Of a stretch of DNA of 64,000 nt, positions 19,320-28,066 are shown one piece after another. The notes beneath the pieces were generated by a model that was not told the DNA's origin, made no database searches, and saw only the letters and a list, made by a program, of their open reading frames with translations. How positions within the stretch are numbered: the stretch's first letter is position 1; each line of letters begins with the position of its first letter. Position numbers and translations under genes: made by a program. Source of the stretch: Streptomyces fumanus (GTDB lineage: Bacteria > Actinomycetota > Actinomycetes > Streptomycetales > Streptomycetaceae); assembly GCF_014655295.1 (NCBI RefSeq), contig NZ_BNBI01000002.1, positions 124,001-188,000 on the forward strand, in the 5' to 3' direction.

Positions 19320-19497
19320 GACGGCTGTGCGGCTTTGACGGCTGTGCGACGCTCAGCCGGGTTGATGGCTGTGCGGTGGCTCAGCCGGATCGATGGCCGT
19401 ACGACTCTCAGCCGAATCGATGGCTGGGCGGCGGCTCAGCCGGACGATGCCTGCGCGGCGGCACAGCCGGACCGATGCCTGCGCGGTGGCTCAGCCG
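19320..19497. repeat. degenerate 27-28-bp tandem repeats
   Basis: About six head-to-tail copies of a unit like GATGGCTGTGCGGTGGCTCA + GCCGGAC, drifting from copy to copy (starts near 19321, 19337, 19363, 19391, 19418, 19446, 19474). The last copy runs into the stop codon and final residues of the GatB/YqeY gene. Confidence 0.6.
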
Positions 19498-19955
19498 GCG
19501 AGCAGCTTCTTCACCGCCGCGGCGACCCGGCCGCCCTCCGCCTGCCCGGCCACCTTCGGGCTCACGATCTTCATGACGGCGCCCATGGCCCGGGGCCCCT
19601 CCGCCCCGGCGGCCTTCGCCTCCTCGACGGCCTGCGCGACGATCGCGTTCAGCTCGTCGTCGGACAACTGCTTGGGCAGGTACGCGGCCAGCACCTCGCC
19701 CTCGGCCTTCTCCCGCTCGGCCTGCTCGGCCCGACCACCCTGCGCGAACGCCTCGGCGGCCTCCCGCCGCTTCTTCGCCTCCCGGGTGATCACCTTCTGC
19801 ACCTCGTCGTCGGAGAGCTCGCGCTTGGTCTTGCCCGCGACCTCCTCCTTGGTGATCGCGGCGAGCGTCAGCCGGAGCGTCGAGGAGCGCAGCTCGTCGC
19901 GCTCCTTGATCGCGGCGTTGAGGTCATCCTGCAGCTTCGACTTGAGCGTGGTCAT
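19491..19955 (-). CDS. GatB/YqeY domain protein
   Basis: 154 residues. It begins MTTLKSKLQDDLNAAIKERD and has the ITKEEVAGKTKRELSDDEV and YLPKQLSDDEL patterns of the YqeY family, related to the tail domain of the GatB subunit of tRNA amidotransferase. The exact role of stand-alone YqeY proteins is not established. A possible upstream extension to 20030 is Arg/Pro-rich and unlikely to be translated. Confidence 0.9.
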   Translation of the reverse strand: MTTLKSKLQDDLNAAIKERDELRSSTLRLTLAAITKEEVAGKTKRELSDDEVQKVITREAKKRREAAEAFAQGGRAEQAEREKAEGEVLAAYLPKQLSDDELNAIVAQAVEEAKAAGAEGPRAMGAVMKIVSPKVAGQAEGGRVAAAVKKLLAG

Positions 19956-20098
19956 GCGATCGATTGTCGCAGGTACGGGTGGCCGGCCGCCCTTCTTATT
20001 CACCGCACGCCGGCCGGGTGCCGAAACCACGCGCGCCGACCGGGACTTAAGCCCCCCGCGGCGGCTCCCGGCCCGCCGCCATCTGACACGATGGCGGT

Positions 20099-21028
20099 AT
20101 GCGCGCGCGATACGGAGTGCCCCTGTCCATCGCGGCGGCTGGAGCCGCCGGTCTGGTCTACGCCGCGGGCTTCGAGGCCCGTTCCTTCCGCCTCCGGCGG
20201 GTGACGGTCCCCGTCCTGCCCTCCGGGGTGCGTCCCCTGCGCGTGCTCCAGGTCTCCGACATCCACATGGTCGGCGGCCAGCGCAAGAAGCAGCGCTGGC
20301 TGCACTCCCTGGCCGGCCTGCGCCCCGACTTCGTGATCAACACCGGCGACAACCTCTCCGACCCCGAGGGCGTCCCGGAGGTCCTGGACGCGCTGGGCCC
20401 GCTGATGGAGTTCCCGGGCGCGTACGTCTTCGGCTCCAACGACTACTACGGCCCCCGGCTCCGCAACCCCGCCCGGTACCTGGTCGAGAAGCTCCAGGGC
20501 AAGCACGGCCTGAACGGCAACCCGCCCGCCAAGGACGTCGTCCACAACCCGTGGGAGGACCTGCGGGACAGCTTCGACGCCGCGGGCTGGCTGAACCTCA
20601 CCAACACCCGGGGCACCCTGAAGATCGACGGCGTCTCGGTGGAGCTGACCGGCCTGGACGACCCGCACATCAAGCGGGACCGGTACGCGGAGGTGGCCGG
20701 CGGCCCGTCCCCCTCGGCCGACTTCTCGATGGGCGTGGTGCACGCCCCGTACCTGCGCGTCCTCGACTCGTACGCGGCGGACGGCTACCCCCTGATCCTC
20801 GCCGGCCACACCCACGGCGGCCAGCTCTGCGTCCCCTTCTACGGCGCCCTGGTCACCAACTGCGACCTGGACACGGACCGCGTGAAGGGCCTGTCCACGC
20901 ACACCGCGGAGGGCCGTACGTCCTACCTCCACGTCTCGGCGGGCTGCGGCACCAACCGCTACACGCCGGTACGGTTCGCCTGCCCACCGGAGGCGACGTT
21001 GCTGACGCTGGTGGGCCGGGAGCAGTAG
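20099..21028 (+). CDS. membrane-anchored metallophosphoesterase
   Basis: 309 residues. N-terminal hydrophobic segment (about residues 7-25, signal or anchor), then calcineurin-type metal sites: QVSDIHMVGG, NTGDN, GSNDYYGP, HAPYLRV and LAGHTHGGQ. This order matches the YaeI/YkuE-like metallophosphoesterases that act on membrane substrates. ATG at 20099. It is often found next to pbp and GatB/YqeY genes in Streptomyces. The substrate is unknown, although lipid-linked phosphomonoesters are plausible. Confidence 0.9.
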   Translation: MRARYGVPLSIAAAGAAGLVYAAGFEARSFRLRRVTVPVLPSGVRPLRVLQVSDIHMVGGQRKKQRWLHSLAGLRPDFVINTGDNLSDPEGVPEVLDALGPLMEFPGAYVFGSNDYYGPRLRNPARYLVEKLQGKHGLNGNPPAKDVVHNPWEDLRDSFDAAGWLNLTNTRGTLKIDGVSVELTGLDDPHIKRDRYAEVAGGPSPSADFSMGVVHAPYLRVLDSYAADGYPLILAGHTHGGQLCVPFYGALVTNCDLDTDRVKGLSTHTAEGRTSYLHVSAGCGTNRYTPVRFACPPEATLLTLVGREQ

Positions 21029-21130
21029 GCGGACGGTCCGGAGGGCGGACGACCGCCGCCCTCCCCCTCCCTCCCCCCCATCCAGCTCACCCCGATCGCC
21101 CCTTTTACCCCCTTTTCCTACCGTGGGGGC

Positions 21131-21874
21131 ATGACCGCACCGATACCCAGGGACATCCCGGACCTGCCCGCGGTCCCGGGCCCGCCCGCGCTCCTGCCCG
21201 CCCCGGTCCCGGCAACGGCCGTACTCCCCCGGGTACGCCGCCCGGCCACAGCAGTCTTCCGCCTCCTGACCGCCCTGCTGGCCATCACCGGCATCGCCCT
21301 GGAACTGGCCATGGGCAGCGCCCCCCGGGCCCTGAGCTACTTCACCCTCCAGAGCACGATCATCCTGGCCGCCGTGCTGACCCTGTCGGCCCGCAGCGCC
21401 TGGACCGCCCGCCGCCCCCTGCCGCCCGCGGTAACGGGCGCGGCCCTCCTCTACACGGTGACCGCGGCCCTGGCACACCACGCCCTGCTGACCAACCCCG
21501 CGAGCCCCTTCGCCGTCACGAGCACCCCGACGGGCTGGCACGCGCTCGCCGGCCACCTCCTCCACACGGCGGTCCCCCTGGCCGTCGTAGCCGACTGGCT
21601 CCTCCTCACGCCACCGGGCCGCCTACGCCTCCGCCACACGGCAGCCTGGCTGGCCTACCCCCTGGCCTACCTGGCGTTCTCCCTCACCCGAGGCGAACTC
21701 CTCCACCCCGGCACACCGGCCCGCTACCCCTACCCCTTCCTCGACGTCGACGCCCACGGCTACCGCAGCGTCCTCGGCAACGCCCTCCTCCTCGGCCTCG
21801 CCGTCTACGCCGTCGCCGCCCTCCTCGTCGCCGCGGACCGCGTCCGCCCGAACCCCCTCCGCCGCCTCCTCTGA
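21131..21874 (+). CDS. Pr6Pr-type multi-pass membrane protein
   Basis: 247 residues, with a Pro-rich cytoplasmic N-terminus followed by about six transmembrane helices. The pattern (FRLLTALLAITGIALEL, YFTLQSTIILA, HHALLTNP, HTAVPLAVVADWLLL, YPLAYLAFSLTRG, YPYPFLDVDAHGY) matches actinobacterial Pr6Pr/FAR-17a-AIG1-related membrane proteins. Function unknown. The gene ends about 65 bp upstream of the tRNA used as an integration site. Confidence 0.8.
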   Translation: MTAPIPRDIPDLPAVPGPPALLPAPVPATAVLPRVRRPATAVFRLLTALLAITGIALELAMGSAPRALSYFTLQSTIILAAVLTLSARSAWTARRPLPPAVTGAALLYTVTAALAHHALLTNPASPFAVTSTPTGWHALAGHLLHTAVPLAVVADWLLLTPPGRLRLRHTAAWLAYPLAYLAFSLTRGELLHPGTPARYPYPFLDVDAHGYRSVLGNALLLGLAVYAVAALLVAADRVRPNPLRRLL

Positions 21875-21940
21875 ATCGGATTTCGTCTCCGGCGCGCGGT
21901 GGGCTAAAGTAAACGACGTCGCCGCGACAGCGACGACACT

Positions 21941-22014
21941 CGGGGTGTGGCGCAGCTTGGCAGCGCGCTTCGTTCGGGACGAAGAGGTCGTGGGTTCAAA
22001 TCCCGCCACCCCGA
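21941..22014 (+). tRNA. tRNA-Pro (anticodon CGG)
   Basis: 74-nt cloverleaf: acceptor CGGGGTG paired with CACCCCG and discriminator A; anticodon stem CTTCG/CGAAG enclosing loop TTCGGGA, giving anticodon CGG (decodes CCG); T arm GTGGG-TTCAAAT-CCCGC. CCA is not encoded. Its 3' half is the integration site of the mobile element. Confidence 0.93.
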
Positions 22015-22015
22015 C
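21973..22015 (+). other. attL: left attachment site of the integrated element
   Basis: The 43 bases from the anticodon loop to one base past the tRNA are repeated exactly, in the same orientation, at 46720-46762. This is the usual footprint of a tyrosine integrase that uses a tRNA gene. Bases beyond the core are also similar at both ends (GTACCAGGTCAGGGGCCTGA). Confidence 0.88.
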
Positions 22016-22029
22016 GCTGTAGTACCAGG

Positions 22030-22066
22030 TCAGGGGCCTGATCCACTTAGTGGGTCAGGCCCCTGA
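22030..22066 (+). terminator. tRNA terminator hairpin, left copy
   Basis: 15-bp stem TCAGGGGCCTGATCC / GGGTCAGGCCCCTGA with loop ACTTAGT, 16 bp after the tRNA. If attL is correct, this copy is carried by the element and replaces the chromosomal terminator now at 46777-46813. Confidence 0.65.
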
Positions 22067-22528
22067 GTGGTTTCCGGAGACCTCTTGGGAGAAATCTGGG
22101 AGAAGATCTTGGTCGGCTTCTCCCCGATGGATTCGACACCTGCCGCGACCCGCACGTCGGACGGGGCGGCTCAGAGCTGCACGTTCGCGAATCCGATCTA
22201 CGACACCGCGGCTTTCGGTCCGTCCGCCGCATACGGGTGGACGTATCTGCCCATGCCGCTGCTTCGCCCGCCACGTGAACCCCCGCATCGGACGCGACGA
22301 CAGCACCGGAACGTGAGCCATGTCGCGGACCGGCCAGCAGACTTCACCGGCACTCACCAGCCACATCGAACTCCACCGACAAATCCAGCCATCCGCGAGA
22401 TCGAGTTCATCCATGGCGTCAAGGTCCGATCTTCGGAACTGATCACAACTGTGACTTAGCGCTGTGATTTGGCCGCCTGTGGCGGCCCGAACGCTCAGCG
22501 GCGGTACCGAGGGCTCGGCCTTCGGGAG
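22067..22528. other. element left end, no supported gene
   Basis: About 460 bp immediately inside attL. Open frames on both strands have unusual codon use and no ribosome-binding site. GC content is lower than in the flanking chromosome. It may contain integrase or excisionase arm-binding sites, but I see no clear repeats. Confidence 0.35.
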
Positions 22529-23194
22529 TCAGTTGCCGGCCAGGCCCCATGCATCGAGCCCGCCATAGATATGGGCCCTCAGGCAGTGGGGAGCGCTGAA
22601 GCCTGAGGCTTCGCCGCGGTAGATGGCGATGAGCGAGTTCTTGCCCCGCCACCAGGTGTCAGCGAGTCCCTGTACTTCGGGTACCGGCTCGAATCCGTCG
22701 AGGTTCAGGTCCTCGACAGCGCTGCCTTTGATCTTCGTGATGGTCTTGGCCCAGTAGCCCGCGTGGCTGGCCAGCGCCAGGGCTTCCACCCATCCCTCTG
22801 TGCTGGCGTGCAGCGGCGTCCAGTGGTCAGCGTCGATCCCGAACTCACCTCCTGGCCCGATCATGAACCCGTGGGCCATGGAGACGCGACAGCCACCGGC
22901 CGAGAACCGCCATCCGTTCGCGGCCGAGCCCTCCGGGGCATCGGCTTCCAGAACGCGCGGGCCGCCTTCGTATTCAGGGGCCGGGGGCAGGGCGAGACCG
23001 CCCCAGCGCTCCTGGAAGGCGACAGCCCGGTCGATCTCGGCATCTGGAATCCCTTGCTTGAGCCATGCCTCCCGGAAAGGCTTGAGGTCGCGGCTTGGAA
23101 CACGCAGCCCGTGTCCCTCGACGAAGTAACGAGCTCGCCGGCTCAAGCCTTCAGGCGCCTGAGGGATCAGCGGCACTCGGGGGTCTGCCGTCAC
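22529..23194 (-). CDS. hypothetical protein, SUKH/immunity-like (uncertain)
   Basis: 221 residues, unrecognised. It begins VTADPRVPLIPQAPEGLSRR; the N-terminal third predicts helices (FREAWLKQGIPDAEIDRAV) and the rest is beta-rich with many Trp/Gly (ANGWRFSAGGCRV, GYWAKTIT, ADTWWRGKNSLIAIYRGE). The pattern of a hydrophilic alpha/beta protein ending in a Trp/Tyr-rich sheet recalls SUKH-type immunity proteins, but no definitive motif is present. GTG at 23194 overlaps the stop of the upstream gene (GTGA), so the two are co-translated. Confidence 0.65.
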   Translation of the reverse strand: MTADPRVPLIPQAPEGLSRRARYFVEGHGLRVPSRDLKPFREAWLKQGIPDAEIDRAVAFQERWGGLALPPAPEYEGGPRVLEADAPEGSAANGWRFSAGGCRVSMAHGFMIGPGGEFGIDADHWTPLHASTEGWVEALALASHAGYWAKTITKIKGSAVEDLNLDGFEPVPEVQGLADTWWRGKNSLIAIYRGEASGFSAPHCLRAHIYGGLDAWGLAGN

Positions 23195-24198
23195 AGTTGC
23201 TGCCTCTCGTACGGAGAGGTTGGTGCGGCCGGATGCGGCGGTGCCGACGGCTGCGGAGCGCTGGACCAACGGACGGGGTCGGCGCCGGGGCCGCCGGTTA
23301 GCCAGGAACCGTCGCCCAGAGGCACCAGCTCGTACGGGTTGCTCGCCTCGACGGTGAACTCGCCGCTGAGGGTGCCCGTGCGTACGTCGACCAGGTGGTG
23401 ACGGAACCACTCCTCCTCGTCCTGACTCTCACCGCCCAGGGCGACGATGGCCGTGTCCTCGGTCAGGTAGCCGCCGCTCCATTCCACGAAGGACTCCTCC
23501 GGGTCGTACCCGAAGGCTTCGACGGGAAGGGTGAAGAGCACGTCCCCGTTGGGGTGGTCGTGGAAGGCGACGTCCGCCTGCTCGTGGTCCACGGTCATGA
23601 ACTGGCGCCCAGACGGAGCCAGGTCGATCAGGCAGCGATCCTGCCACGGGTACGTCACGAACTCCGGCTCGCTGTCCGCCCCGACCGTGCCCCGGAGAAT
23701 GACAGAGCCGTCCTGGCCCTCACCGATGTCGAGGTAGATGCTGCCGTCGACGGGATGCACGTGGTGGAAGGCGCCGTGCCCGACCGTCTCCAGCTCTCGG
23801 CGGGCGAGAACCACACCGCTGTCGGCATCGTGCACGACCCACTGGTCCCCGCTCCTGCGGCCCGCCATCGCGTCCGGCCGGTAGACCCACACCGTCCGGC
23901 CATCCAAAGACAGCGCACAGCCAGGCCGGTGGCCATGGCGTACGTCAGAGTGCGGTTCGAAGTCCAAGGCCCACATAAGGTCGCCGGCACGCGTGAGGCA
24001 GACCACCCCGTTCAGCGTCGTGTACACGACCCGCTCCAGATCCTGCCGGACCACCGACGCTACGACCTCCTCGCCGTCCCGCGGCTGGAAAACCGCTGCG
24101 GCCTCCAGCGTCCCGTAGACGCCGGTGCCCACGACGTAGGCGTGGATCCGCCCGTCGCGGAGACGCGTGATGACCTTCGGTGGCGGCTCAGGAATCAT
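23191..24198 (-). CDS. hypothetical protein, beta-propeller-like
   Basis: 335 residues, no named family recognised. Repeating beta units such as GALSL-type blades (GCALSLDGRTVWVYRPD, WVVHDADSGVVLARRE, DLAPSGRQFMTVDHE, EFVEW-like SGGYLTEDTAIV, GDGSWLTGGP) suggest a six- or seven-bladed propeller of WD40/quinoprotein type. There is no signal peptide, so it is likely cytosolic. It is coupled to the next gene by a GTGA overlap, and sits in the left cargo block of the element. Confidence 0.7.
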   Translation of the reverse strand: MIPEPPPKVITRLRDGRIHAYVVGTGVYGTLEAAAVFQPRDGEEVVASVVRQDLERVVYTTLNGVVCLTRAGDLMWALDFEPHSDVRHGHRPGCALSLDGRTVWVYRPDAMAGRRSGDQWVVHDADSGVVLARRELETVGHGAFHHVHPVDGSIYLDIGEGQDGSVILRGTVGADSEPEFVTYPWQDRCLIDLAPSGRQFMTVDHEQADVAFHDHPNGDVLFTLPVEAFGYDPEESFVEWSGGYLTEDTAIVALGGESQDEEEWFRHHLVDVRTGTLSGEFTVEASNPYELVPLGDGSWLTGGPGADPVRWSSAPQPSAPPHPAAPTSPYERQQL

Positions 24199-24327
24199 CC
24201 GCTGAGGCTAACGCCCAGCTCAGGAACCTCAAGAGCTGGGACGGTGTGGGCCCGAGTTGGGAAATGTGACCGAGCACCGCAGTTGGCCCCACTGAGCAAC
24301 TCCGATGCACAACCACACACCGGTTGC

Positions 24328-25359
24328 TCAGAACAAGGAGTCCCAGAAGACCTCTTCCGGGTCCGGTTCTTCTGGGTGGAGCATGCAGCGTCTGCAGCGC
24401 AGGAGTCCTGGTTCGTTGGTGCCCGAGGCGGCACTCATCCACGGCAGGGCCTCCATGGCGTGTGCGCGCTCGACATCGGCGAGGGTGTCGACGGTCCGGC
24501 GGAGCTCCTCCGGTGCGGATTGGTCGGTGAGGCAGAGCCAGCCGACCGCCGCCGACAGACGGGCTTCGGGGGCCTCCGCCCGGTCGTGCCATCGTTCGCG
24601 CAGCCAGGTGACAGTCGGCGGGTGCGGGTGGGCCCGAGTGATCTCGGCGGTGGCCAGGAGCAGGGCGGCGCGGACCATGACGTCGCCTTCGGTGGTGAAT
24701 CCGTTGGCCAAGGCAGTCCGGATGGTGTGGGCGGGATCGGCGGCGGTCGCCAGGACGTAGGCGGCGTCGACGCGGACGGTGGGGTCGGAGTCTCGAAGAA
24801 GGGGCAGGAGCGTGGTGGTGGCGGTGGTGATCGCGGCTCGGGCGGCGGCCACCGACCAGCCGGCCGGGTAGCCGGTCACCTCGTAGCCGTAGTCGTCGTG
24901 GGTATCGGGGGCGTGGCGCCGGGGATCGTTGCGGTGGAGGAGGAATTCCTCGCGAGAGGCGACGCCGTGGTGCCTTGCACGGGCGGGGCCGGAGAGGACG
25001 GCGAGGGCGGCGGTGCGGTGTGGGTGGTGGGCGTTGATGGCGAGGGGAATGAGGAACGGCACAGCGAGGGCAGCGGCGGCCCGGCTGTCGTCGGCGCATA
25101 GGCCCCACAGCACACCCGCCGCGTCCGCGACCGGTTCGCCGCCAGCGCGCAGGAGGGAAACCGCCTTTCGGACGTCGTGCCCATGAGGGAAATTACCCCA
25201 CGGGACGGCATCGAGGTCCAAGCCCTGTGGGGGCTCGGGCAGGATGCTGGCCACCGCCGCCCGCACGTCGAACGGGCCCCCCGAGAACAAGGCCAGGTCC
25301 GCCCCGCCCATCACTTCCCGGCACATCTCGAACGTCGGATCGGTCCGCCAGTCCTTCAC
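24328..25359 (-). CDS. HEAT-repeat protein
   Basis: 343 residues from the GTG at 25359 (VKDWRTDPTFEMCREV). It consists of paired helices with HEAT-like consensus: PLLRDSDPTVRVDAAYVLATA, ALANGFTTEGDVMVRAALLLA, EAPEARLSAAVGWLCL. Such alpha-solenoids mediate protein-protein contacts; large Streptomyces families of this type sit near polymorphic toxin-immunity loci. The specific partner is unknown. A longer GTG/ATG reading to 25479 exists but lacks a ribosome-binding site. Confidence 0.72.
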   Translation of the reverse strand: MKDWRTDPTFEMCREVMGGADLALFSGGPFDVRAAVASILPEPPQGLDLDAVPWGNFPHGHDVRKAVSLLRAGGEPVADAAGVLWGLCADDSRAAAALAVPFLIPLAINAHHPHRTAALAVLSGPARARHHGVASREEFLLHRNDPRRHAPDTHDDYGYEVTGYPAGWSVAAARAAITTATTTLLPLLRDSDPTVRVDAAYVLATAADPAHTIRTALANGFTTEGDVMVRAALLLATAEITRAHPHPPTVTWLRERWHDRAEAPEARLSAAVGWLCLTDQSAPEELRRTVDTLADVERAHAMEALPWMSAASGTNEPGLLRCRRCMLHPEEPDPEEVFWDSLF

Positions 25360-25974
25360 GTCACACCCCAACCGTCGAATCCCCGGACCTTGATCACGGC
25401 TGGCTCGGCAGCCCACCAGAAGCCCCTCGGCGGTGATCCGGCGGCTCGTACGGGGCCACCCATCATTTGCAGGGGCCAACCGGAGGGCTCAACCTACCGA
25501 GTTCAGTCACAGGTAGGCACAGGCTAGCTGCAACGCTCAAGGGCCAACGACAGCGCCAAGTCTCAACAACGCAGCGTTAGCGAAGCAAGATCCGCCAAGT
25601 ACTGCTCTCGTCCGCCAAGTAAAGATCTCGGTCGCAGCGCTGAAGCGGGTCCAACTCCGGGGCTCCCCCCGGGATGCGGGGCATCTACCGGCACTGCATA
25701 TTTCACGCCTCAGAGCCTGGCAGTCCGCGCCTCCCCGTGGGGCGGGTTCCTCCTGATTGCCCACCCCTCCATCCAGCCGTGGATGTCCGGACGCAGAGAA
25801 GGCTTAGCTGCAGTAGCAGCGGGCGAGAACACGGGGCGACGAACAGCCCCCAGCGTCCGAAGTGCACGCATACCTAGCTCCAACAAAGTGCTTGTGCAAG
25901 AAGAGCTACATCAACTAAAGTGCATGACAGAGCTGGATGGTCCGATGTGAAGTCCGACCGAAGGAGTCGCCCGG
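25360..25974. other. 615-bp intergenic, no supported gene
   Basis: Divergent region between the HEAT gene and the 269-codon gene. Only short frames with poor codon bias are seen. Two copies of CCGCCAAGTA occur near 25588 and 25611. GC content is lower than average. It presumably contains promoters for both sides. Confidence 0.35.
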
Positions 25975-26784
25975 ATGAGTGCCCATCTTTCGCCCTGGGC
26001 GACCGAGTTGTTCGGCGAGCAGGCCGCAGAAGTACGGAAGAGACTGGGTCAAGCCTTGCGAAACATGCAGGCCAACGCACAGGCAGCGCAGGAGCAGGCC
26101 AGCTCGCGAACCAACCACACCTACGGTTCCGCCCGGTGGCAGGGGCAGTACGAGCGGGTACAGGAGGAACTGGAGGACCTGCCGGGGGCAACTCCCGTCA
26201 AGCCCTTCCAGTTCCCGTTTGAGCTGATGCTTGTCGGACGCGGCCTGATCTACCCGTTCTCCTACTCGAAGAAGAAGGTGGATGTCCGAACCGCGCGCAT
26301 CCCTAACGAGTCCCGGCTGGTGAAGGAACTGTTCACCTTCGCGCCGGAGCCACCCGAGGTACAGGGCAGCTTCGACTTCGAGGGCTTTGACGAAGCTGCT
26401 CCTGACATTGAGCTGCGCGGCGGTCTCGCCTCGCTACCGCCGGACACTCGTCTCGTCCTCGTGCCCTTTGCATGCAACGCCTCAGGCTTGCTGGAGGCGT
26501 ACTGGGGCATCGCCGCACTGGGTGAGGGCGGGCGTCTGCAGTGGGAGACGAACCCCGAGCCCCTCTCTCTCCCCAAGGCCGTCACAACGCACGGACAGCA
26601 CCTGACTGTCATTCCGTTGCAGCCGGCACCGCCTGACCTGGAGCTGACCAGCTTCGACCGCGGCGCGGAGCCCACCCTTACGCTGTCGTCGCGACCGAAC
26701 GTCGACCGGCAGCGAGACGTTCCGCCGCTGACCGAAGCAGAGCCAGCCGACGACCAGATCAGCGAAGACGATGCGACCCATTGA
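25975..26784 (+). CDS. hypothetical protein paired with ImmA/IrrE protease
   Basis: 269 residues, not recognised. The N-terminal 60 residues are helical and Gln/Ala-rich (EVRKRLGQALRNMQANAQAA); the central part is beta-rich with KPFQFPFELMLVGRGLIYPF and SYSKKKVDV; the C-terminus is acidic and probably disordered. GGAG-like sequence (GAAGGAGTCGCCCGG) precedes the ATG. It overlaps the following Xre/ImmA-IrrE gene by 14 bp. The pairing suggests a regulatory or toxin-antitoxin-like unit, with this protein as partner or substrate of the protease. That role is inference only. Confidence 0.7.
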   Translation: MSAHLSPWATELFGEQAAEVRKRLGQALRNMQANAQAAQEQASSRTNHTYGSARWQGQYERVQEELEDLPGATPVKPFQFPFELMLVGRGLIYPFSYSKKKVDVRTARIPNESRLVKELFTFAPEPPEVQGSFDFEGFDEAAPDIELRGGLASLPPDTRLVLVPFACNASGLLEAYWGIAALGEGGRLQWETNPEPLSLPKAVTTHGQHLTVIPLQPAPPDLELTSFDRGAEPTLTLSSRPNVDRQRDVPPLTEAEPADDQISEDDATH

Positions 26785-27940
26785 GCAAGACCTCATCCCG
26801 GGCCTGGAAGAGCGGGGCACCACCCCCCGCGCTATCTCCGACGGCTTCGATCCAGCCCGGCTGACCCAAGCCCGGCGACTGGCCGAAATGACGAAAAAGG
26901 ACGTCGCGGTCGCCCTCGGTGTGACTCCAGCCGCTGTGGGTCAGTACGAGACGGGAGTGTCCCATCCCCGGCCCGACCTCATTCCCCGCCTCGCTGAAAC
27001 CCTCGGGGTGCCCGCAACCTTCTTCTTGGCCGGTCGCCCGGCAAATCGGCTGGACGCCTCGATGGCCCACTTCCGTAGCCTGCGCAGCACGCCTAAGTCG
27101 AAGCGAGAACGCGCCCTTGCCTTCGCTGAGCAGGTATGGGAACTCACCTACGCGCTGGAACTGCGAGTGCAACTGCCACCGGTGGACCTGCCGGGTTTCG
27201 CCGGCGGTGAGGTCCACCCGGGCGCAGAACTTTCCACCGACCCAGCCGAGGCCGCACGTGAGCTGCGCCGTCGTTGGGGCCTCGGCGACGGGCCTGTCAC
27301 CCATCTTGTGCGGCGCATGGAGTCCCACGGAGTCGTTGTCGTGATGCCACCGGCCTCCGACCCATCGGCCGCGACCGTGGATGCCTTCTCCACCCGCGCG
27401 GCGCGGCCTCTCGTGATCCTCACTGCCAACCGGGCCGACGATGTCTATCGCCACCGATTCACGGCCGCTCATGAACTGGGGCATCTCGTACTGCACGGTG
27501 ACGCAACCGGTGACAGTCGCCAGGAGAAAGAAGCTGACGCCTTCGCTGCCGAGTTCCTCACTCCGCGGGCCAGCATCCTGCCGCTGCTGCCCAAGCGTAT
27601 GGATCTCGCCCGGCTCGCCGAGCTGCGGCGCGTTTGGGGTGTCTCTATCCACTCACTCATCTACCGATGCCGCGAGCTGGGACTGATCTCCGATGCCACC
27701 ACAAGCCGCGCGTATCAGCGTCTTCGTGCTCTCGAAGGACAACCCGGCTTCGGACCCGAGTCTGTATCCAACTATCCCGGCGAACAGCCTTCGTTGCTGC
27801 GTCAAGCCTTTGACCTGGCCGCTGAAGAAGCGGACCTGTCCGTGCCGGCATTGGCACACGAACTGGCCTGGGCACCACAGCGCGTACGCGAACTCATCGG
27901 CGTTCAGGAACAGCGGCCGGTGCTACGCCTCGTACGGTGA
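26771..27940 (+). CDS. Xre HTH-ImmA/IrrE metallopeptidase fusion
   Basis: 389 residues. Residues about 27-85 form an Xre-type helix-turn-helix (MTKKDVAVALGVTPAAVGQY). A zinc-peptidase domain follows with HELGH at 234-238 and the third ligand region EKEADAFAAEFLTP at about 252-264. ImmA/IrrE proteases cleave phage-type repressors or stress repressors, which can trigger element excision or a stress response. The gene is the second of a two-gene operon with a 14-bp overlap, and lies about 130 bp from the integrase 3' end. Confidence 0.88.
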   Translation: MRPIEQDLIPGLEERGTTPRAISDGFDPARLTQARRLAEMTKKDVAVALGVTPAAVGQYETGVSHPRPDLIPRLAETLGVPATFFLAGRPANRLDASMAHFRSLRSTPKSKRERALAFAEQVWELTYALELRVQLPPVDLPGFAGGEVHPGAELSTDPAEAARELRRRWGLGDGPVTHLVRRMESHGVVVVMPPASDPSAATVDAFSTRAARPLVILTANRADDVYRHRFTAAHELGHLVLHGDATGDSRQEKEADAFAAEFLTPRASILPLLPKRMDLARLAELRRVWGVSIHSLIYRCRELGLISDATTSRAYQRLRALEGQPGFGPESVSNYPGEQPSLLRQAFDLAAEEADLSVPALAHELAWAPQRVRELIGVQEQRPVLRLVR

Positions 27941-28066
27941 TGTCCAACCTGCGAGGCGCAAGGGCATGAGCACCGGGTCTTGAAGGCCGGCAGGGCCCAA
28001 CCACCACCCGACGAGCAGCCAAGGGAGCGGCCCTCTAACGGGAGGAACCACGGCCCCGCCTCCCCA

